Translations under genes and position numbers: made by a program
Part shown: piece by piece, positions 21,250-34,328 of the stretch
Layout: every line of letters begins with the position of its first letter
How positions within the stretch are numbered: the first letter of the stretch is position 1
The notes under the pieces: generated by a model
Told to the model about the DNA's origin: nothing
Seen by the model: the letters and a program-made list of their open reading frames with translations, nothing else
The model's database searches: none
Assembly (NCBI GenBank): GCA_001598975.1
Contig: BBXU01000122.1
Location: forward strand, 1-51,491
DNA: 51,491 nt
Source of the DNA: Parachlorella kessleri
Taxonomy: Eukaryota > Chlorophyta > Trebouxiophyceae > Chlorellales > Chlorellaceae
Direction of reading: 5' to 3'

Positions 21250-24200
21250 TCAGCCTCGTGTTGGGCCATTGTTTGCAGCGGTTCGTCTAAGAGGACTTTG
21301 GGAGCCCAGAGGCAGGCCAGGGTTGGCGTGAGCCAAGGTTTGCATGGCCTGGAAAATTTCTGGGGAGCGTGATGCTCCCATTTGCTTGCTGCCGCTGCTG
21401 CTGCCACCGCCCGGTGCCAAGAGGCCGCCTGCAGCTATACTAGGGGATGTGGCGCTGCTGGTACCCTGGCCAGCGGGCACTAGCGGTGGCTCAGGGCTGC
21501 TGCTGCTCCCAGGCCGTGGGCTTCCTGGCACAGTCAGGTTGACAATGCGCTTCCGCATGGTATTCTTTTGCCTCCAGCCGTCCGGCAGCATGCCAGCATT
21601 GGCCATGGAGGCGGCCGCAGCGTAGGGTTCCACAAGACCCGCTGAGACAGCCACAGTGGACACCGTGGTCAGGCTGGGCAGCGCCGGGGCATTGGCATGG
21701 TAATTTGCTGTGTTGGCCAAGCTGCCATCAGTGAGGCGCCTTGGTGCAGCTAGCGGGTTCACAGGGCAGCGGCCTGCAGAGGCACGTCACAGCATTCTCC
21801 CAGCCTTAACAAAGGGCTGACAGTTTTCTGTTGCATACCTGATCCTTATCCCAGACTATTTGTCAGCTCCGTGCCTCTTGTACTGTAACATGTCGCCAAA
21901 TAGCCGGCCAACGGTCAGAGTATCACCTGTTCCACTGCACTTTCAGCAGGCATTGGGGGCTGCAGTGTGAGTGGGACGGCACACCGCTCACCGTCTGCAA
22001 ACTCGTTCACCAGCACCAGCAGCAGCGCATCTATGTCTATAGCAGGGCCTCGGCGACCCTGGCGGATAAGAGGCACCAGCCCTCTCCGCGCACAGTCCAG
22101 CAAAGCGGGCGCATCAGTATTATAGAGGTTGGCCAGCACATCCATGACGCATGAGAGTGGGAGTCCCACGCCCTCCTCTGACTCTGCCCATTCCTGCAGG
22201 CAGGCCAGGCCTGGGCAGTTTGACCTGGTGCTAGCAAAGCAACGTGCTGCCATGGGCACAGCATGACAGCAGCCATCTGCAGCGGATTGGCTGCCAAGGG
22301 CAGAGGGCTGGGGGACAATCACGCCTATCATCTTCCCTCTGCTGAGCGCAATCCGCAAGCTGGCTCACCTTGACGAATGTTTGCCAGCTGGCAGCAAGCA
22401 GACGTGCAACGCAGTGCAATAGCTGCAGCAGGAAGTCCCAGGCACCTTCTGGGTGCACCCTGCCAGAGACGCTGGGAACAATCCCTGCTAGCAGGCCCAG
22501 CAAGAGCTGCCTTGGTTGATGCTGCTGCGCCCGTGCCCACGACAGCAGGGATGCCACTGGGCCCTCAGGGCTCCGGGCATCTGTCGTGAGTGTCCCATAG
22601 TGCTCGGCATAGTAGTCTGTCAGGGTGTCAAATACTGTTTCATGAGACCTGCGACAGCCGAGGGAGACACCAAACGCTGGCTTTTCCTACCGACCCCAAT
22701 TGCAGGTCTCCTTGGCGTGCCTCCCAGGGATACATGAAGTGCATGCAGACTGCTGCTATATCCCAGCTGCCGTGGCTACAGCATCAGACTTCTTTGCAAG
22801 TCTTGGCTGCACTGCCTGCTACCCACTCTACCTGCTGCCACAGTTGCCTGCTAGCATCTGCTCCACCCTATGTGCAAACACATGCACGATAGTGGCTGCC
22901 ACGGGTGCCGCTGCTTGTGTCGGTCCTCCTGTGGCTGGGCGCTGCTGGGGCAGCTTAGCCAATACCTCTTTCCATTCATGGAGGCCTGGATCATCAGCTT
23001 GCAAGCCCTACAATGCAGCATTGAATGCACTGGGTTGCCGGGCTCACAAACTACCTGCGGGGGATGCAGAAAACATGTTCAAGCAAAGCAGAAAGGTACA
23101 GACATTGCAAGAGGGTACTTGCCTCATCAACCCGGTTCTCGAACTTGTCAAGCCAGTACGCTAGCTCGGCAGACAGGGCTGGGAGATGCTGCTGCATTTC
23201 AGCCATATCTGCGCTGCCAGACTTAACCAGCTGTTGTAGCTCAGATACATCATGCACAGCAGCCTCCTGCAAGAAGTTTGTTTGTGCTTTTAAGGGGTTG
23301 TTGGTAAGCACCTATCAAGCTGTGATACATCATGTTCACAGGGTACCAGTACACTTGCATGACACGAGCACAGGAGCAATTGTACAGCATACACAGGTGG
23401 CCTTCAGGCACGGTGGTGAGCAGGTAGGGAAGTGTGTGCTACCCACCAAGCTGGCCTTGAACTGCTTGAAGGTTGAGTCAAACAGCAACATGCAGCTGCG
23501 CTGGTCAGCAATTGCCTGCTGCAAGTAAAATCCCTCGATGCACATGCTCTCCAACTCTGCAGCATATAAGTGATTCCATAACGTTAAGGACGACGCTTTA
23601 AGCCACGGATACGTTATGAGATTGGGCAGCCAGCAAGAGACAGAGCAGTCAAGTTAAGTAGAAGATATAATGAACACACCTGCCCTTGTTCGGGCCTCTT
23701 GCTCCGCCCGCAGCTTGGCTCTCAACCTCTTAGCCATGTGAGCCACCACTGCAAGCTTGGCCTTGGTCCAGACAATTTCAGACCGCATGTTGGTGTGCAA
23801 ATGCTTGGGAAGCAGCTCCTGCAAGAGAGACCACACGGCATCCTATCTATGACTTGTCTTCCTCATCTTCAAAACAACACCTCTTAAAACAACTTCACAA
23901 CCCTGCTGGCGTGCAACATGCACCTTGCCAACCAAGGACATCATGAACATGCGGCCTCCCTCCAGTGGGGCTTGCCTCTGACAAGCTGCCCGCCTTCTGC
24001 AAGACCTTCCTGCTTACCTTGGCAAGCTCTTTGGGTACATGAGCATCGTGGGCAAGGGCCGAGAGGTCCCTGGTGGCAATTCTCATGCGCTCCTCCTGCG
24101 AAGGAACCAAGCATTACATGCGAGTCAATAACAGAGCTTTACCAGCGGCGCTTATCCACACCTTGCTGGACGGCAATATATCAATGGCACAATGATACAT

Positions 24201-27200
24201 GTCCTTCCTCGCTTCACACGTCACCAAAGAGCAGGCCTCACCTGCACCGTTTGCAGCTTCTTGCGCAGCGACTCCACTTCGCCGCGCAGCTTGGACAGCT
24301 CGGCCTCCCTGCCGGCCAGCTGTGATTCAAGCTTCTTAACCTGCGAGCTGCTTCCTGCCGCTGAGGACTGGTACCGGTCCAGCTGCCTGCAGTACAGGTC
24401 TTTTAGAAAAGTGGCTGCAGGGAAAATTTGTAATCGATCCTGCGGCGCTATCTCTAGTAAGACTGACGGCAAGAGTCACTTTATCAATCATAAGACCTTG
24501 CAGCACTACCTCAAGCAACAATGGCTAAAAAACACGTGGTGCTGCACCCCACCCCAGGCAGGCTTGCCTTGAATAGCCAGCATGCCTGCGGTGCTTGCCT
24601 TATCATGCCATCCAAGCACAGCCTCGCTAAATTCAGGCTTCTGCAACTCAAGGCATTGTGAGTCTCACCTGATGCGGTCCTCTTTGACCTCCAGGACTTT
24701 TCTTAGTTGGTCTACAATGGGGCCCAGGGAAATTTGCTCCTGCCCTTGAGCACTCCCTGGACGAGGCCCTGCTGAGGGTATTGGAGAACTGCGGCCAGAG
24801 GCTGGATGTGGGGCTAAAAGGACTCCTAGCTGCCGCTCTGCATACTGCAGCTGCTGTTCAGTATTCATCAGCCGCTGCTGCAACAAGTCTACCTGCAATG
24901 CAAGCAGCAAGACACGCACACCATCTCTGAGCCTGGTGACCTAGCCCTCATTTTGCCAGGCAGGTGAGTAGGCAGAAAGGAAGAGCTTTTTTTACCTCAG
25001 CAGCCTTGGCTGTGAATAGCTGCTGCAGCCGCTCTATCTGTTCCTCTGCAACTAGAAGCATCTGCCGCTCCCCTTCCACACTCAAATCGCACAAGAGCTG
25101 CCTCGCAACTGCCAGCTGCTGCATGCTCTCATTCAGCAGGGCCTCCTGCGCCCTGCTGTGCTCCATTTGCTTTTGTAGCTCAGCCTGCAGTTGTGCGCCT
25201 GTCATCTGCAGACCAGTAACACAGCAGTCTTAGTAATAGTTGCAGGCCCAGCAATGGGGTCTACAATGCATCCTGCCAGGCACATGCAGATTCTCCTGGC
25301 ATGGTGACCTTGGCACAGGCAGTCAACAGCTACAGCAGGAACCTACCTGTAGCTGTCCATGTTGCTGCTCTACAACGCCGAGCCGACCAAGCTCTCGGCT
25401 GGCTTCATCCAAAGCCTGTGCCCGGCGGGACAGCTCATCATGGGCGGCTCCCTTGTCATCTAGGAGCTTGCCAATGGCAGCTTGGTGGGAAGCAACTTCT
25501 TGCTGGAGCCTGCACCGGCGCACCGATACCGTGCCAAACATTGCAAGAGAATCGCGTCCCTCCCTACTGGTACCAGCACACAACCCCAGCCCTTGCAGTT
25601 GTCTTGTGTTTACAGTGTTTGCTGAGCAAGCAGTACATGTATGCTGCCACAAATTGACACTGCCCATCCCTCGAAGCCACTACTTTTTCCCAAGTGACCG
25701 CTCTGTACTCCATCTCATTTCCGCTGCACCTGTACACCTCTGCCTTGCTGTCGGCTAACTGGTCCTCCAATCCTGCCACCTTCCCCTCCAGTGGTGCCAG
25801 CCGCTTGGTCTCATTGGCAGCCTCCAAACTCTTCTTGTGGGCCGCCTGAGCCCGCGCCTCAGCGTCGGTCACCATCTTCCTCATCTGCAGGCACACATGG
25901 AATGCGTTGTTCTGGTAACTTCACTCCACCTCTTTCGGGCTTCGCCTTTGTAAAACTATCCGACAACACAAAGAGTATGGTTTCAAACTCCTCTATTGCC
26001 GCAGCCCCTACCTGAGTAACTTCATTGTCCAAGGCGGCCCGCTGCTTTTCAAGCCGCCTTACTGACCCCTCCAGCGCCTCCTTGTCCTTGGCCACCTTAG
26101 ACAGCTGTGCCTTGGCATCCAGCAGCTGCTCCTGGAACCTGCAGCAGAGGGTATCCGCTCTTGCTCAGCCTTCATCAGTTGACTCAGAGAGAGTCGCATG
26201 AAGGCCAGTGACCTTGTTTTGGGCCCGACAACTGACACCCAACCGCTTCCTGGCTGTAACATCGGGTCAGCCAAATTTCGCCATCCTTCTCTACTGAGCA
26301 AATATAAGCATAGGAAACCCACTTGATGCGGACAGCTTCTTCAGCCTGCCAGTGCTCCTTGGCCGCCCTCAAGTCACGGTCTAGCTGCTCAGTCCTTGCG
26401 TGCAGCTCCTGTACAACCGTGATCTTGCTTGTGGTGAGTTGTCTAGTACTGGTAATGCTGATGCATACAGCCATTGGCTCAACACCTGTGTATATCTGCA
26501 TCACAAATAAGTGGTCCATGCATTGCGCACACTGTTATTAAGCCTACCGTGAGCTGCTGGTTGACCATGGCAACCACCTGCCGGCCCATGCTGAGGGGCC
26601 CGGTAGCCACCCAGGCTTGAGCAGATGAATTATGAACGACGCTGCTTGCAAAGACAAGCCCCATGCCCTCCAGCTTCTGCTGGGTTACTTGAAGTGCCGC
26701 CCGCAGGGCCTGCATTGAGACACCCTTTTTGGGCAATTCAATACAATTGCTGCCAGTAAAACACTGCCCAAGCAACACAACAATACTAGCCACTTACAGA
26801 CCATTCTCACGCATGGTTAGTTTTCTCCTCACCTGAAGCTCGTCTTCTGTCGTTTTGCGAATGTCAACCTCCTGATGCAGTTTGGCGCCCTGTTGCTCAT
26901 GTGCCGCAGTGAGTTGCTTCAGCTGTGATGAGAATACAGTCTCTCGGGCCACGGTCTCCTTGAGGGTATTCTCAAGGGTTTGTTTCTCCAGCTGCAGCGT
27001 GCTTAGCTGTGTTTGACTCTCCCTGAGTGCAAGTTCGAGCTTGTCTATGGACCTGCACGGGCAAGACCAGGCTTCTACCAGATCATAAGAAGAAACCATT
27101 AGCGAGCACCATCGTCTCTCTATTCCGCTATGGAATGCTGACAGATGAATAGAGTGGCATATGTGTTTCCAGCAAACACCCTTCTGGCAGTGAAGCGCAC

Positions 27201-30200
27201 AGATAGACGCTGTGCATGTGCTTAGAGGTATAACTCACCGCTGCAGCTCTGCCTTCGACTCGGCAGAAATGCGCAGGGAGGTCTCATGCTCGCGCTCCAG
27301 TGCCGCCATAGCTGACTGGCTAGTGTGCAAGTCCGCTGCAAGACTTGTATGCCGCTGCTGCAGGTCTGCTTGCTCGCTGCGCACCTGAGCCAGTTCAGCC
27401 TTACGAACCTGCAACTGTTCCCGCAAAGACATGGCCAGGATCTCTGCAGCCTGGAAGTCCCGCTCGGTACGCTTCATGTCAACCTGAAGAGCAGTAGCCA
27501 AGCTTGGCCGTTCATGGGGCGCTCCAGTAGCAGTGTGCACTTTGACTCCTGCCAGAATGCCTAGGCGATACGGACCATGCACTGAAAAAATTTTGGAAGC
27601 CAGATGCTGCAAAATCAACAGTCCCATTGGCTCGATGTGCATGTAGAAGGCCTGCCTGGCTATGCGGGGTTGCAACAGATACCCGCAAGACTTGCCTCAA
27701 GCTTGGCTTTGGCCTCTGCCAGATGCCGCTCTTGGGTGCGAGAAACTAGCAGGTCGGCCTTGAGCTGCGCAATGTCCGCCTGCTGTTTTGCAACAGTGCT
27801 TGCCCCGTGTTGGCTTTCCTCTGTTGCGGCGCTGAGTTGCTGTGCCAGCTCGTCTTTCAAATGGAGAGCCTCATGCAGGGCAGCTTCAACTTCTGCTTTT
27901 GCAGTGGACTCCACCTGCAAACAACAGACGGGGAGACCGCTCAGCTGCTTGTGCCTCAGCCAAGTTCCGCAAATGTTTCTCTTCTGCTATAATTCCTTCC
28001 ATAGGCAGGCCAGAACCGCAGTCTGGCATTACACCGTGCTGCTGATGCATTTCAATCCAGCAGCAACTTCGCAAGTGGCAAGCACACATGTAGACTGAAT
28101 GTGGCCACCCTTCAATTCGCCCGTTGCCCACCCTACCTGCAGTGCCTTCTTCAGATGATCAATCTCTTTCTGACTCTCTTCCGCTTCCTCGTCTGCTGCT
28201 GCTAGTAGGCCTCCCATGTGCTTCGTGCGTTCTTCCATATCCAGGAACTTCTCCTTGCTGTAGTAAAGGGAGTCTGCAACCTTCCCTTCAAGTGCTTTCA
28301 CCTGGCATGTCATTCAAGAGGGAACGCATCAGCTCCGTCGTTGTAAGGTGTTTCTGCATAATGGTCGTGCTTGCCTGGGAGCTCACGAGATGCGCCGGAC
28401 AACAACAGCCAATTTACGACCAAACTTGCCACCGTGCACCCAGATGCATAAGGCACCATCCATGTTCTGTCCACCTACACAATCCCCACCCTTGGGCGGA
28501 ACCTGAGGACACCCATACCTGTGCCTGCAGCTTCTGGTTCTGATTCCTGGTACTCTGCAGCTCTTGCAATATCCCTGAAATGACTTCTTCGTAACTCCAG
28601 CTACACCTGCACGATATTTGACCAGCACCCATGCATACCTGACTCCAAGCCAGAGCAGAAGCTTAATGGAAAATTCTAAGCTGCGCAGGTTGATTCAAAC
28701 CACATGTACTTCCACAAGGTGTGTCTAAATTGTTATTTCACCTAGCATCTCCTAGCCACACCCACCTAAGCTCTACTAGGTTGAAGCAGTGCTCCCACAT
28801 GGCCCCAAGCAGGTCGCCCCGGTCCTTACTCTCCAAAGAAACCTGCCGCTGGAGCTCCTCATATGCCACTCCATACACCCACAGAGCAGCATCTGCCAGC
28901 TCCGATGGCGCCTGCACAACAGCTGAAGGGATCTGCCAACCCGTGCATATGATGACCTCCAACACATTTCACGTAGGTACAAGAGCGCCCAGGAGGTGGG
29001 AGTGTCCACCGCAAGAGACTGACGAACGCTGCAGTCATGGTGACCCACCTTCTCTACCGCGGAGGCTCCTCTGTTACTGTCATCCGTAGCATCTGCTGCC
29101 CGCGAGCCTATCTGCGCAAGCGTCTGCGTCATCATGTCTTGCAGCCAATTTTGCAGCTGAATAACATCTTGACGCCGGGGCTTGTTTACTGCGGAAGCCT
29201 CAGCTGCTCTGCAGATAGATGCAGGAGTAGTGACATCACAAGCTTGCTTAAACTGAAGGCATCACAAGTATACTTGCATAAGTGGCGCATGCAGGATTCA
29301 TTATTGCTCGCTGAGGGGGCCATCACATGTCATTTGCCATCTATTCACTCACCCGTCTTCAGCTAATGCAGCAAATGCAGGTATAGAATCCTGCTTGATG
29401 GCGGGGTCCATGAAGGGCTGCCCCTCTGTAAACTTCACCAGGCTCCTCACCCAGCCCAGAGTGTCCCTGCCCCCCTGCAGAAGCCATGGATGAGGGTCAT
29501 GATGGGGTCCTGTCCTGGAGGTTGCTTGATACTTATGCCTGCCATGACTGTTTACCCTCCCATGCGTCCGCTTGACCAAAGGCTGGCTTCAAGAGCTAAG
29601 TAACATCAAGACCGCCCCACCTCTGTTGCACCCCATTTGGGCTTGAGGTCCGGCGCAGGGACTGCGATGGTATGCCGCTTCCTGCCATCGAACTTTGCGG
29701 CTGCAAGCTGAGCTTCCCAATCCTCAGCAGCCAGATTGTCAGCTGGCTCGAAGGAAACATCCTTCAACCTGCCAGGAGACATGTCCTCTGCCCGACAAGT
29801 AGAGCCATCCTCCAGCCTGCCACGAGCAGATGACACACCCCCATCGTGCAGTGCCTGCAACCATAAGTGAGAGTATCAGTACTGCGTGCCCATGCAAGGT
29901 TCACAGAGTTGGAAGGAAGTGGTTAAGGCTCCCTCTCTCTTAGAACACGCTCGGTGCCAACCTTTTGCTCGTCAACATGGAACTTCAGCCTTTGAAGCAG
30001 TGCTGGGTCATCGATTGCTGACTCCAATAATACTCTGGGGCTGAAGGCTGGCACACTGTTGCCCTTTGCTGTGTTCGGTTGACTGGCAGCAAGCTTTCCA
30101 CTTTTTGTGCGGCGCAGCGTGTTAATGGTTCCCAAACCTGCAAGGCAATTTGTTTCGCCATTACCAGTACCACTCAAGAACCTGCGAGCTTGACCATAAG

Positions 30201-30682
30201 TCCGAGGGCTGCAACACTACAAGGCGCCCAACCCAAATCAAGTCTGTCAACGCGTATGCCCACTGACCTTCAGTGTTCCGCTTCCGCAGCATCGTCAATG
30301 AACCCATAATCTTTTGCTCCAATCCCTCCATTGTTGCTGTCAGCTCATTTATGCCAGAAATTTTCACTTTAAAACTCTTTCGCCGGCTCAAGCTTGCCAT
30401 TCGCGCCAACCCTGGGTGACTGTCTGGCCTTGCGCCCTGGCTTGCCCGGGCATTGGCTGGTGCTGCGCCGGCACCAGCAGAAGGCAGAATCTCGTCTGCC
30501 GCCAGCACCACAACGCTGCGGCGCTTCTCAGCTGTGCCCCCAGACATATTGCTGAGGCTGCCACGCGAAGGGAGGCCGGTCGCCAGGCGGGCGGGGGGGC
30601 TGGAAACCAGGTCTGCTGCTAGCAGCTGCTGGGGGTCCGGAGAGGGGCCCCTGCTGAGTGACGACCGCGCCCTGGTGCTCAT
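21250..30682 (-). CDS. Large coiled-coil protein with axonemal dynein light chain-like segment
   Basis: Twenty-five exons join in phase from ATG 30682: 30268-30682, 29962-30137, 29621-29854, 29353-29474, 29049-29208, 28766-28932, 28519-28606, 28137-28301, 27696-27914, 27239-27483, 26833-27052, 26548-26709, 26323-26408, 26012-26138, 25730-25884, 25347-25509, 24996-25205, 24669-24892, 24242-24386, 24018-24095, 23680-23818, 23447-23556, 23100-23266, 22369-22648, 21927-22193. That is 1508 codons. A Ser/Gly-rich last exon (~21250-21780, stop 21250) has an unresolved left join. Residues 1-275 are Ser/Arg-rich. Residues ~316-454 (VIQLQNWLQDMMTQTL, then VAYEELQRQVSLESKDRGDLL) resemble the Ax_dynein_light domain of p28 and AXDND1. 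Residues ~455-1270 are mostly coiled coil. Residues ~1330-1508 are helical and unrecognised. The intron at 27484-27695 uses a GC donor. A flagellar or centriolar role is inferred only from that segment. Confidence 0.7.
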
Positions 30683-31094
30683 CTCTCCACCTTGTGACTA
30701 GCAGGTGGGCCACATAGGCCGATGCACCATAGCTGCCTTGTGCTCCGGCAAGCGAGCAATCCTGGCTCTACTGTGCGCCTCTAACGGAGAGGTTGTCGTC
30801 TGCAAGAGGCCAAGCTAAGCTGTACGTGCCGGGACCCCAGGCCCAGCTTAGCCGCGTCCTCAGGGTCACGCTGTTGTTACCGACGTGGCTGAGCTTCCAA
30901 ATGAAATCCTAGGCGTTCCCTGGAAAGGAACGACATGTTCACCAAGGTTGCGCCCAGGTCGAGCATTAGTAGACCTTAGGTAATTTGTGACATGCGTGGA
31001 ACCAGCCCGGCTATCCCGATCACACTCCATTGCTTGAGGTAGGCTGTGTTCTAAAAACAAGGGCATATCGCTATAAAGTGACCATCTTGCCAGG
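30683..31094. promoter_or_regulatory. Putative shared divergent promoter, coiled-coil gene/NEDP1
   Basis: 412 bases separate two opposite start codons. No coding sequence is supported here. Both promoters must lie within it. Confidence 0.4.
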
Positions 31095-32395
31095 ATGGAC
31101 AAGGTCCTGTCATACTACGATGTGCTCCTGCGCTCCGAAGACGTCGAGCTTTTACAGGAGGGTCACTGGCTCAACGATCAGGTGCGTTTGTGCACACAGG
31201 CCTTGCCAACAGGCATAGCTAGGCACCCTCCAGAGCTCGCCTCCGCCCTGTGAGAAATGATGCACGAGGGCTGCTTAAGGTCGCACCACGTTTTGAGTTT
31301 GGGTGCGAACTGCAGGTTATAGCCTTCTTTTTTGAGTGGCTGGCACGGGAAGCTCACCCGGACCTCCAAGGCCTGCTTTTGGTTACTGGTGCTATGGCTT
31401 TCCTGTTGGCGAACGCCCAAGGCGAGAGCCATCGGCCTATGCATTCTCATCTTGAACCTATCCCACCTTAAGAGCAAACACCGCTTAGGAGACATTGCTA
31501 CCATTCATATGCTACTTTCCAGCACGTCCGCCTTGCAGGTGAAGAAACCGGTAGCTTAGCAAGCCCGCTACAGGTGTGCGGTGGTGCGCGTGTGTGTGTG
31601 TTGGTGGGTGGGTGGGTGTGTGTGTGGTGGTGGTGGGGGGGGCTGATGTATAGGAAGTACCATGCTTACAATGCAATAGCCTTTCCCAGCCATAAATAAC
31701 AAGCCTTTAATGCCAGGGGTTCCCCACAACCCTGACTGTACGTGAATGCCTTTTCTGTAGATGCACAGTAAGAGGCTGGTGCTTTTGGCTGTAAATGACA
31801 ACCCCCATGTTGAGCGGGCTGGTGGCGGCAGCCACTGGAGCTTGCTGGCCTACTCAGCACATGATGCGACCTTCCGACACTATGACTCAGCTCGTGGGAG
31901 CAACCAGCAGGCAGCTAGGGCACTTGCGCAGAGGATTCAGTGCGCGTTGGGGTGAGTGTGAAATAGACAAACCCAGCCCTGCATGGCAAGACGATGACTG
32001 TGGACGCACACTGGGTGGTGCTCTATTTATAACAGCACTTGAAGCCTAGAGTGATTGTGATGCTTTAGTCCAGCACTTAATGCCTAGGGTAATTATTTAG
32101 TGTTCTTTTGATGATGCCCACTGCACAGTGCGTAGCACTGATGCTCGCCGTACTTGCTTGCAGGGGTCCAGGTGCATTGAAGGTCGAGGAGGCAGCCTGC
32201 CCGCAACAGCGGAACGGATATGACTGTGGAATGTATGTGCTTGCCGTGGCGCAGCTGCTGTGTCAGCGATTTCAGCACGATGGGGAGGATATGAGCTTCG
32301 ATTTCGGAAACTCGGACATTACAGGAGGTAACATCAGGCGTCTTCGCACCCAGATGAAACAGCTTATATATGATAGGGCTGGACAGCAGTGTTGA
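31095..32395 (+). CDS. NEDP1: NEDD8-specific protease (deneddylase, SENP8/DEN1 family)
   Basis: Ulp1/C48-family cysteine protease that processes NEDD8/Rub1 or removes it from targets. Exons 31095-31181, 31316-31421, 31539-31573, 31761-31951 and 32164-32395 close to 216 residues, about the size of animal SENP8. The start MDKVLSYYDVLLRSEDVELL and HWLNDQVIAFFFEWL are family landmarks. The catalytic set is visible: His near residue 101 (GGSHWSLLAY), Asp near 118 (HYDSARGSN), oxyanion Gln near 155, and Cys near 161 (NGYDCGMYVL). The second intron (31422-31538) must use a GC donor: without it the frame meets a TAA, and the following 35-nt exon fits only with that border. Introns include a GT-rich microsatellite at 31574-31640. 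Confidence 0.95.
31574..31640. repeat. GT/GGT-rich microsatellite inside a NEDP1 intron
   Basis: Runs of gtgtgt, repeats of ggtg/ggtgg and a short G run occupy the 5' part of the intron between the 35-nt exon and the catalytic His exon. It begins right at the donor site. Confidence 0.85.
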
Positions 32396-33120
32396 TCAAG
32401 ACCCAGACGAAGTAGCTGGGGCCTGTGGCAGTAACCTGAACAGGGAAGCTTTAAATAACGCCTGAGCGAGAGTTCGCCACTGCTGTGATATTGTAGGGCG
32501 GTAGGGCTCTAATTGTGCCATTCCCCCCATTCCTTCTGAGCTCCCCTCCACCCTGCTGTCTTAGCAACCCGCATAATAAGGACACCGATTCAACAATTGG
32601 TTCGCAACCTGTGACAGAGCATACCTTGGAGCACGTCTACATCCAGCCCTGCCTGTACAGTTCTTTTTCTGTCCTGTGAGTTCGCACTACCTCCCCCTTT
32701 GATAAGACCGTGGCAAAGAGGTTTATGAGCACAGATCATAATGTCACAACCTACTGGCTGCACGTCACAGGACAACGACAGTGAAGACACTTGCAAGCCA
32801 AGCGCACTCGTTTGCCGTTGGGGAAGACACGATAGGCGAGAACCACGTAAAGTGGCCTCTTTATCTGGGCGCCGGCGGGTATGAAGCGATGACAGATCCC
32901 GTACCAAGCTGACTCAGGAGACACCCTATCCTGGTCGGTTTGGCCCCTCTCAGCCAGTCGTCGGCCTGGCATGACCCGGTGATTTCATAGACGGTTGAAC
33001 GCCTTGCCGGCAAGGCAGGCGTGGTGTTTCACTTCGCGGGGGACGTCATTGCCGCCGGTCATTGCTTCGCCTGCGCTCAGCCTACCAAGACCAACTCGCA
33101 GCCTGACTTGGGCTGGAACC
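32396..33120. other. Intergenic region, no supported gene
   Basis: About 725 bases between NEDP1 and the next plus-strand gene. Minus-strand open frames exist at 32590-32970 but show no motif or splice continuity. Likely the 3' UTR of NEDP1 and a promoter. Confidence 0.35.
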
Positions 33121-34328
33121 ATGCAGACTCCCTTTCAGCCGGCCGAAGAGCCGCAGTCAGCCCCAGGCAGCGTCGTCAGCTGCTCAGGCAGCAGTTGCAG
33201 CTCGCGAGCTGCATGCACCCCAAGATGCGTCGTAGTGGGCTTCGACTGCTGTACCCGGGCCTCCAGCCTCGCCGGGCAGAACTCAGACGAGGTCATGGAC
33301 ACTTCCTGCCCCTCCACCCCACCGCTTTCACGCCAGCCTTCATCCTCCCTGGGGCCTCTGCTTAGGCAGCACTCTGCCGTGCAGCCCTTGCCTGGCCCCC
33401 ACCTCACAATAAAGACTAGGGTCACCAACCCTGGCAGCACTAACCCTAGGTCCTCGCAGCGGGGCACTGCCTGGCGCCGGCCAGAGGCCTCTGCTAGCAT
33501 AGGGGTGCAAGGCAAGGCGGCTCAGAACGGCCCAAATCCCCAGCCTGTAGCCCTGAGACGGCAGCGCAGCAGTAACATCGACATCCCGGCTGCCCCAGCC
33601 AGGTGACTGACCTTGCCTCTTGCACCAGTGTGTGTCTCACTGTCTGGTGCAGCAGTGCCAAGCCTTGCGCTTCTGTGGTAATGGCCAGGGTGTTAAACCC
33701 CCGCGCCCAACCCGTCTTGGACTTCCTGAGCTGGATAATGTGGAAGGCTGTTGAGACTAGCATCAGAAACTAACCTGCTTGCTGCCCGCCCCTGCAGGCT
33801 GCAAAGGGCCCAGACCTGGCACGCTGAGACCCTGCCCACCCCGGCCGCAATGTCTGAAGCCCTGGCCCTTGGAAGCCTCTCCCCTCCCAAAGCGCCAGAC
33901 ACGCTCCCAGCTAGGAAAGCGGCGCCTGTCCTGCAGTGCAAGCCGCTGGGTATGCAGCTTGACGAGGCTGTGCTAGCTAGGGAGGCGGCCTGGGTGAAGC
34001 TGTTCAGCCTGCACAGCGCCCTCTGTGAGGTGGGTGTTAAGGTTCGCCGACTCGGTGGTGCTGTGGCTGCTTAGTTGAAGCACAGCTCTTGCCGCTGCTT
34101 GAAGGCTGGCAGGCATGAAGGGGTGAGGTTGCTACTGCTGATGCTTGGGGCATGGCATGACTTGTGGGGAACAACCCCCGCTGCGTGTTTTTGGGCGCCA
34201 GCCAGCAACCGGGTGTATATTGCGGCCCTGTGATGCAGAGCAGGGAGGAGGCTAGCAGGCTGCGCGGGCAGGTAGCGGCAGCGGCCAGGGAGTGGAATAT
34301 GCTGAGCCAGAAGCTGGTGGGGCGGTGA
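33121..34328 (+). CDS. Ser/Pro-rich basic protein of unknown function
   Basis: Three exons (33121-33602, 33798-34029, 34239-34328) join in phase with GT-AG introns to 267 residues. The first ~160 residues are low-complexity, rich in Ser, Pro, Arg and Gln (for example TPPLSRQPSSSLGPLLRQHS), and look disordered and possibly phosphorylated. The second exon carries LQRAQTWHAETLPTP and then an amphipathic region (MQLDEAVLAREAAWVKLFSL). The last exon is a short helix (SREEASRLRGQVAAAAREWN), suggesting a C-terminal coiled coil of about 60-70 residues. There is no signal peptide or membrane span. I do not recognise the family. The ATG at 33121 is the first one in frame with the long exon. Confidence 0.6.

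Noticed and set aside
23100..23266. A GC donor (GAG|GCAAGT) at 23122 in the coiled-coil gene
   Set aside because: The consensus looks good, but using it breaks phase with the next exon at 22648. The GT donor ending the exon at 23100 closes the frame, so this site was not counted as GC-AG.
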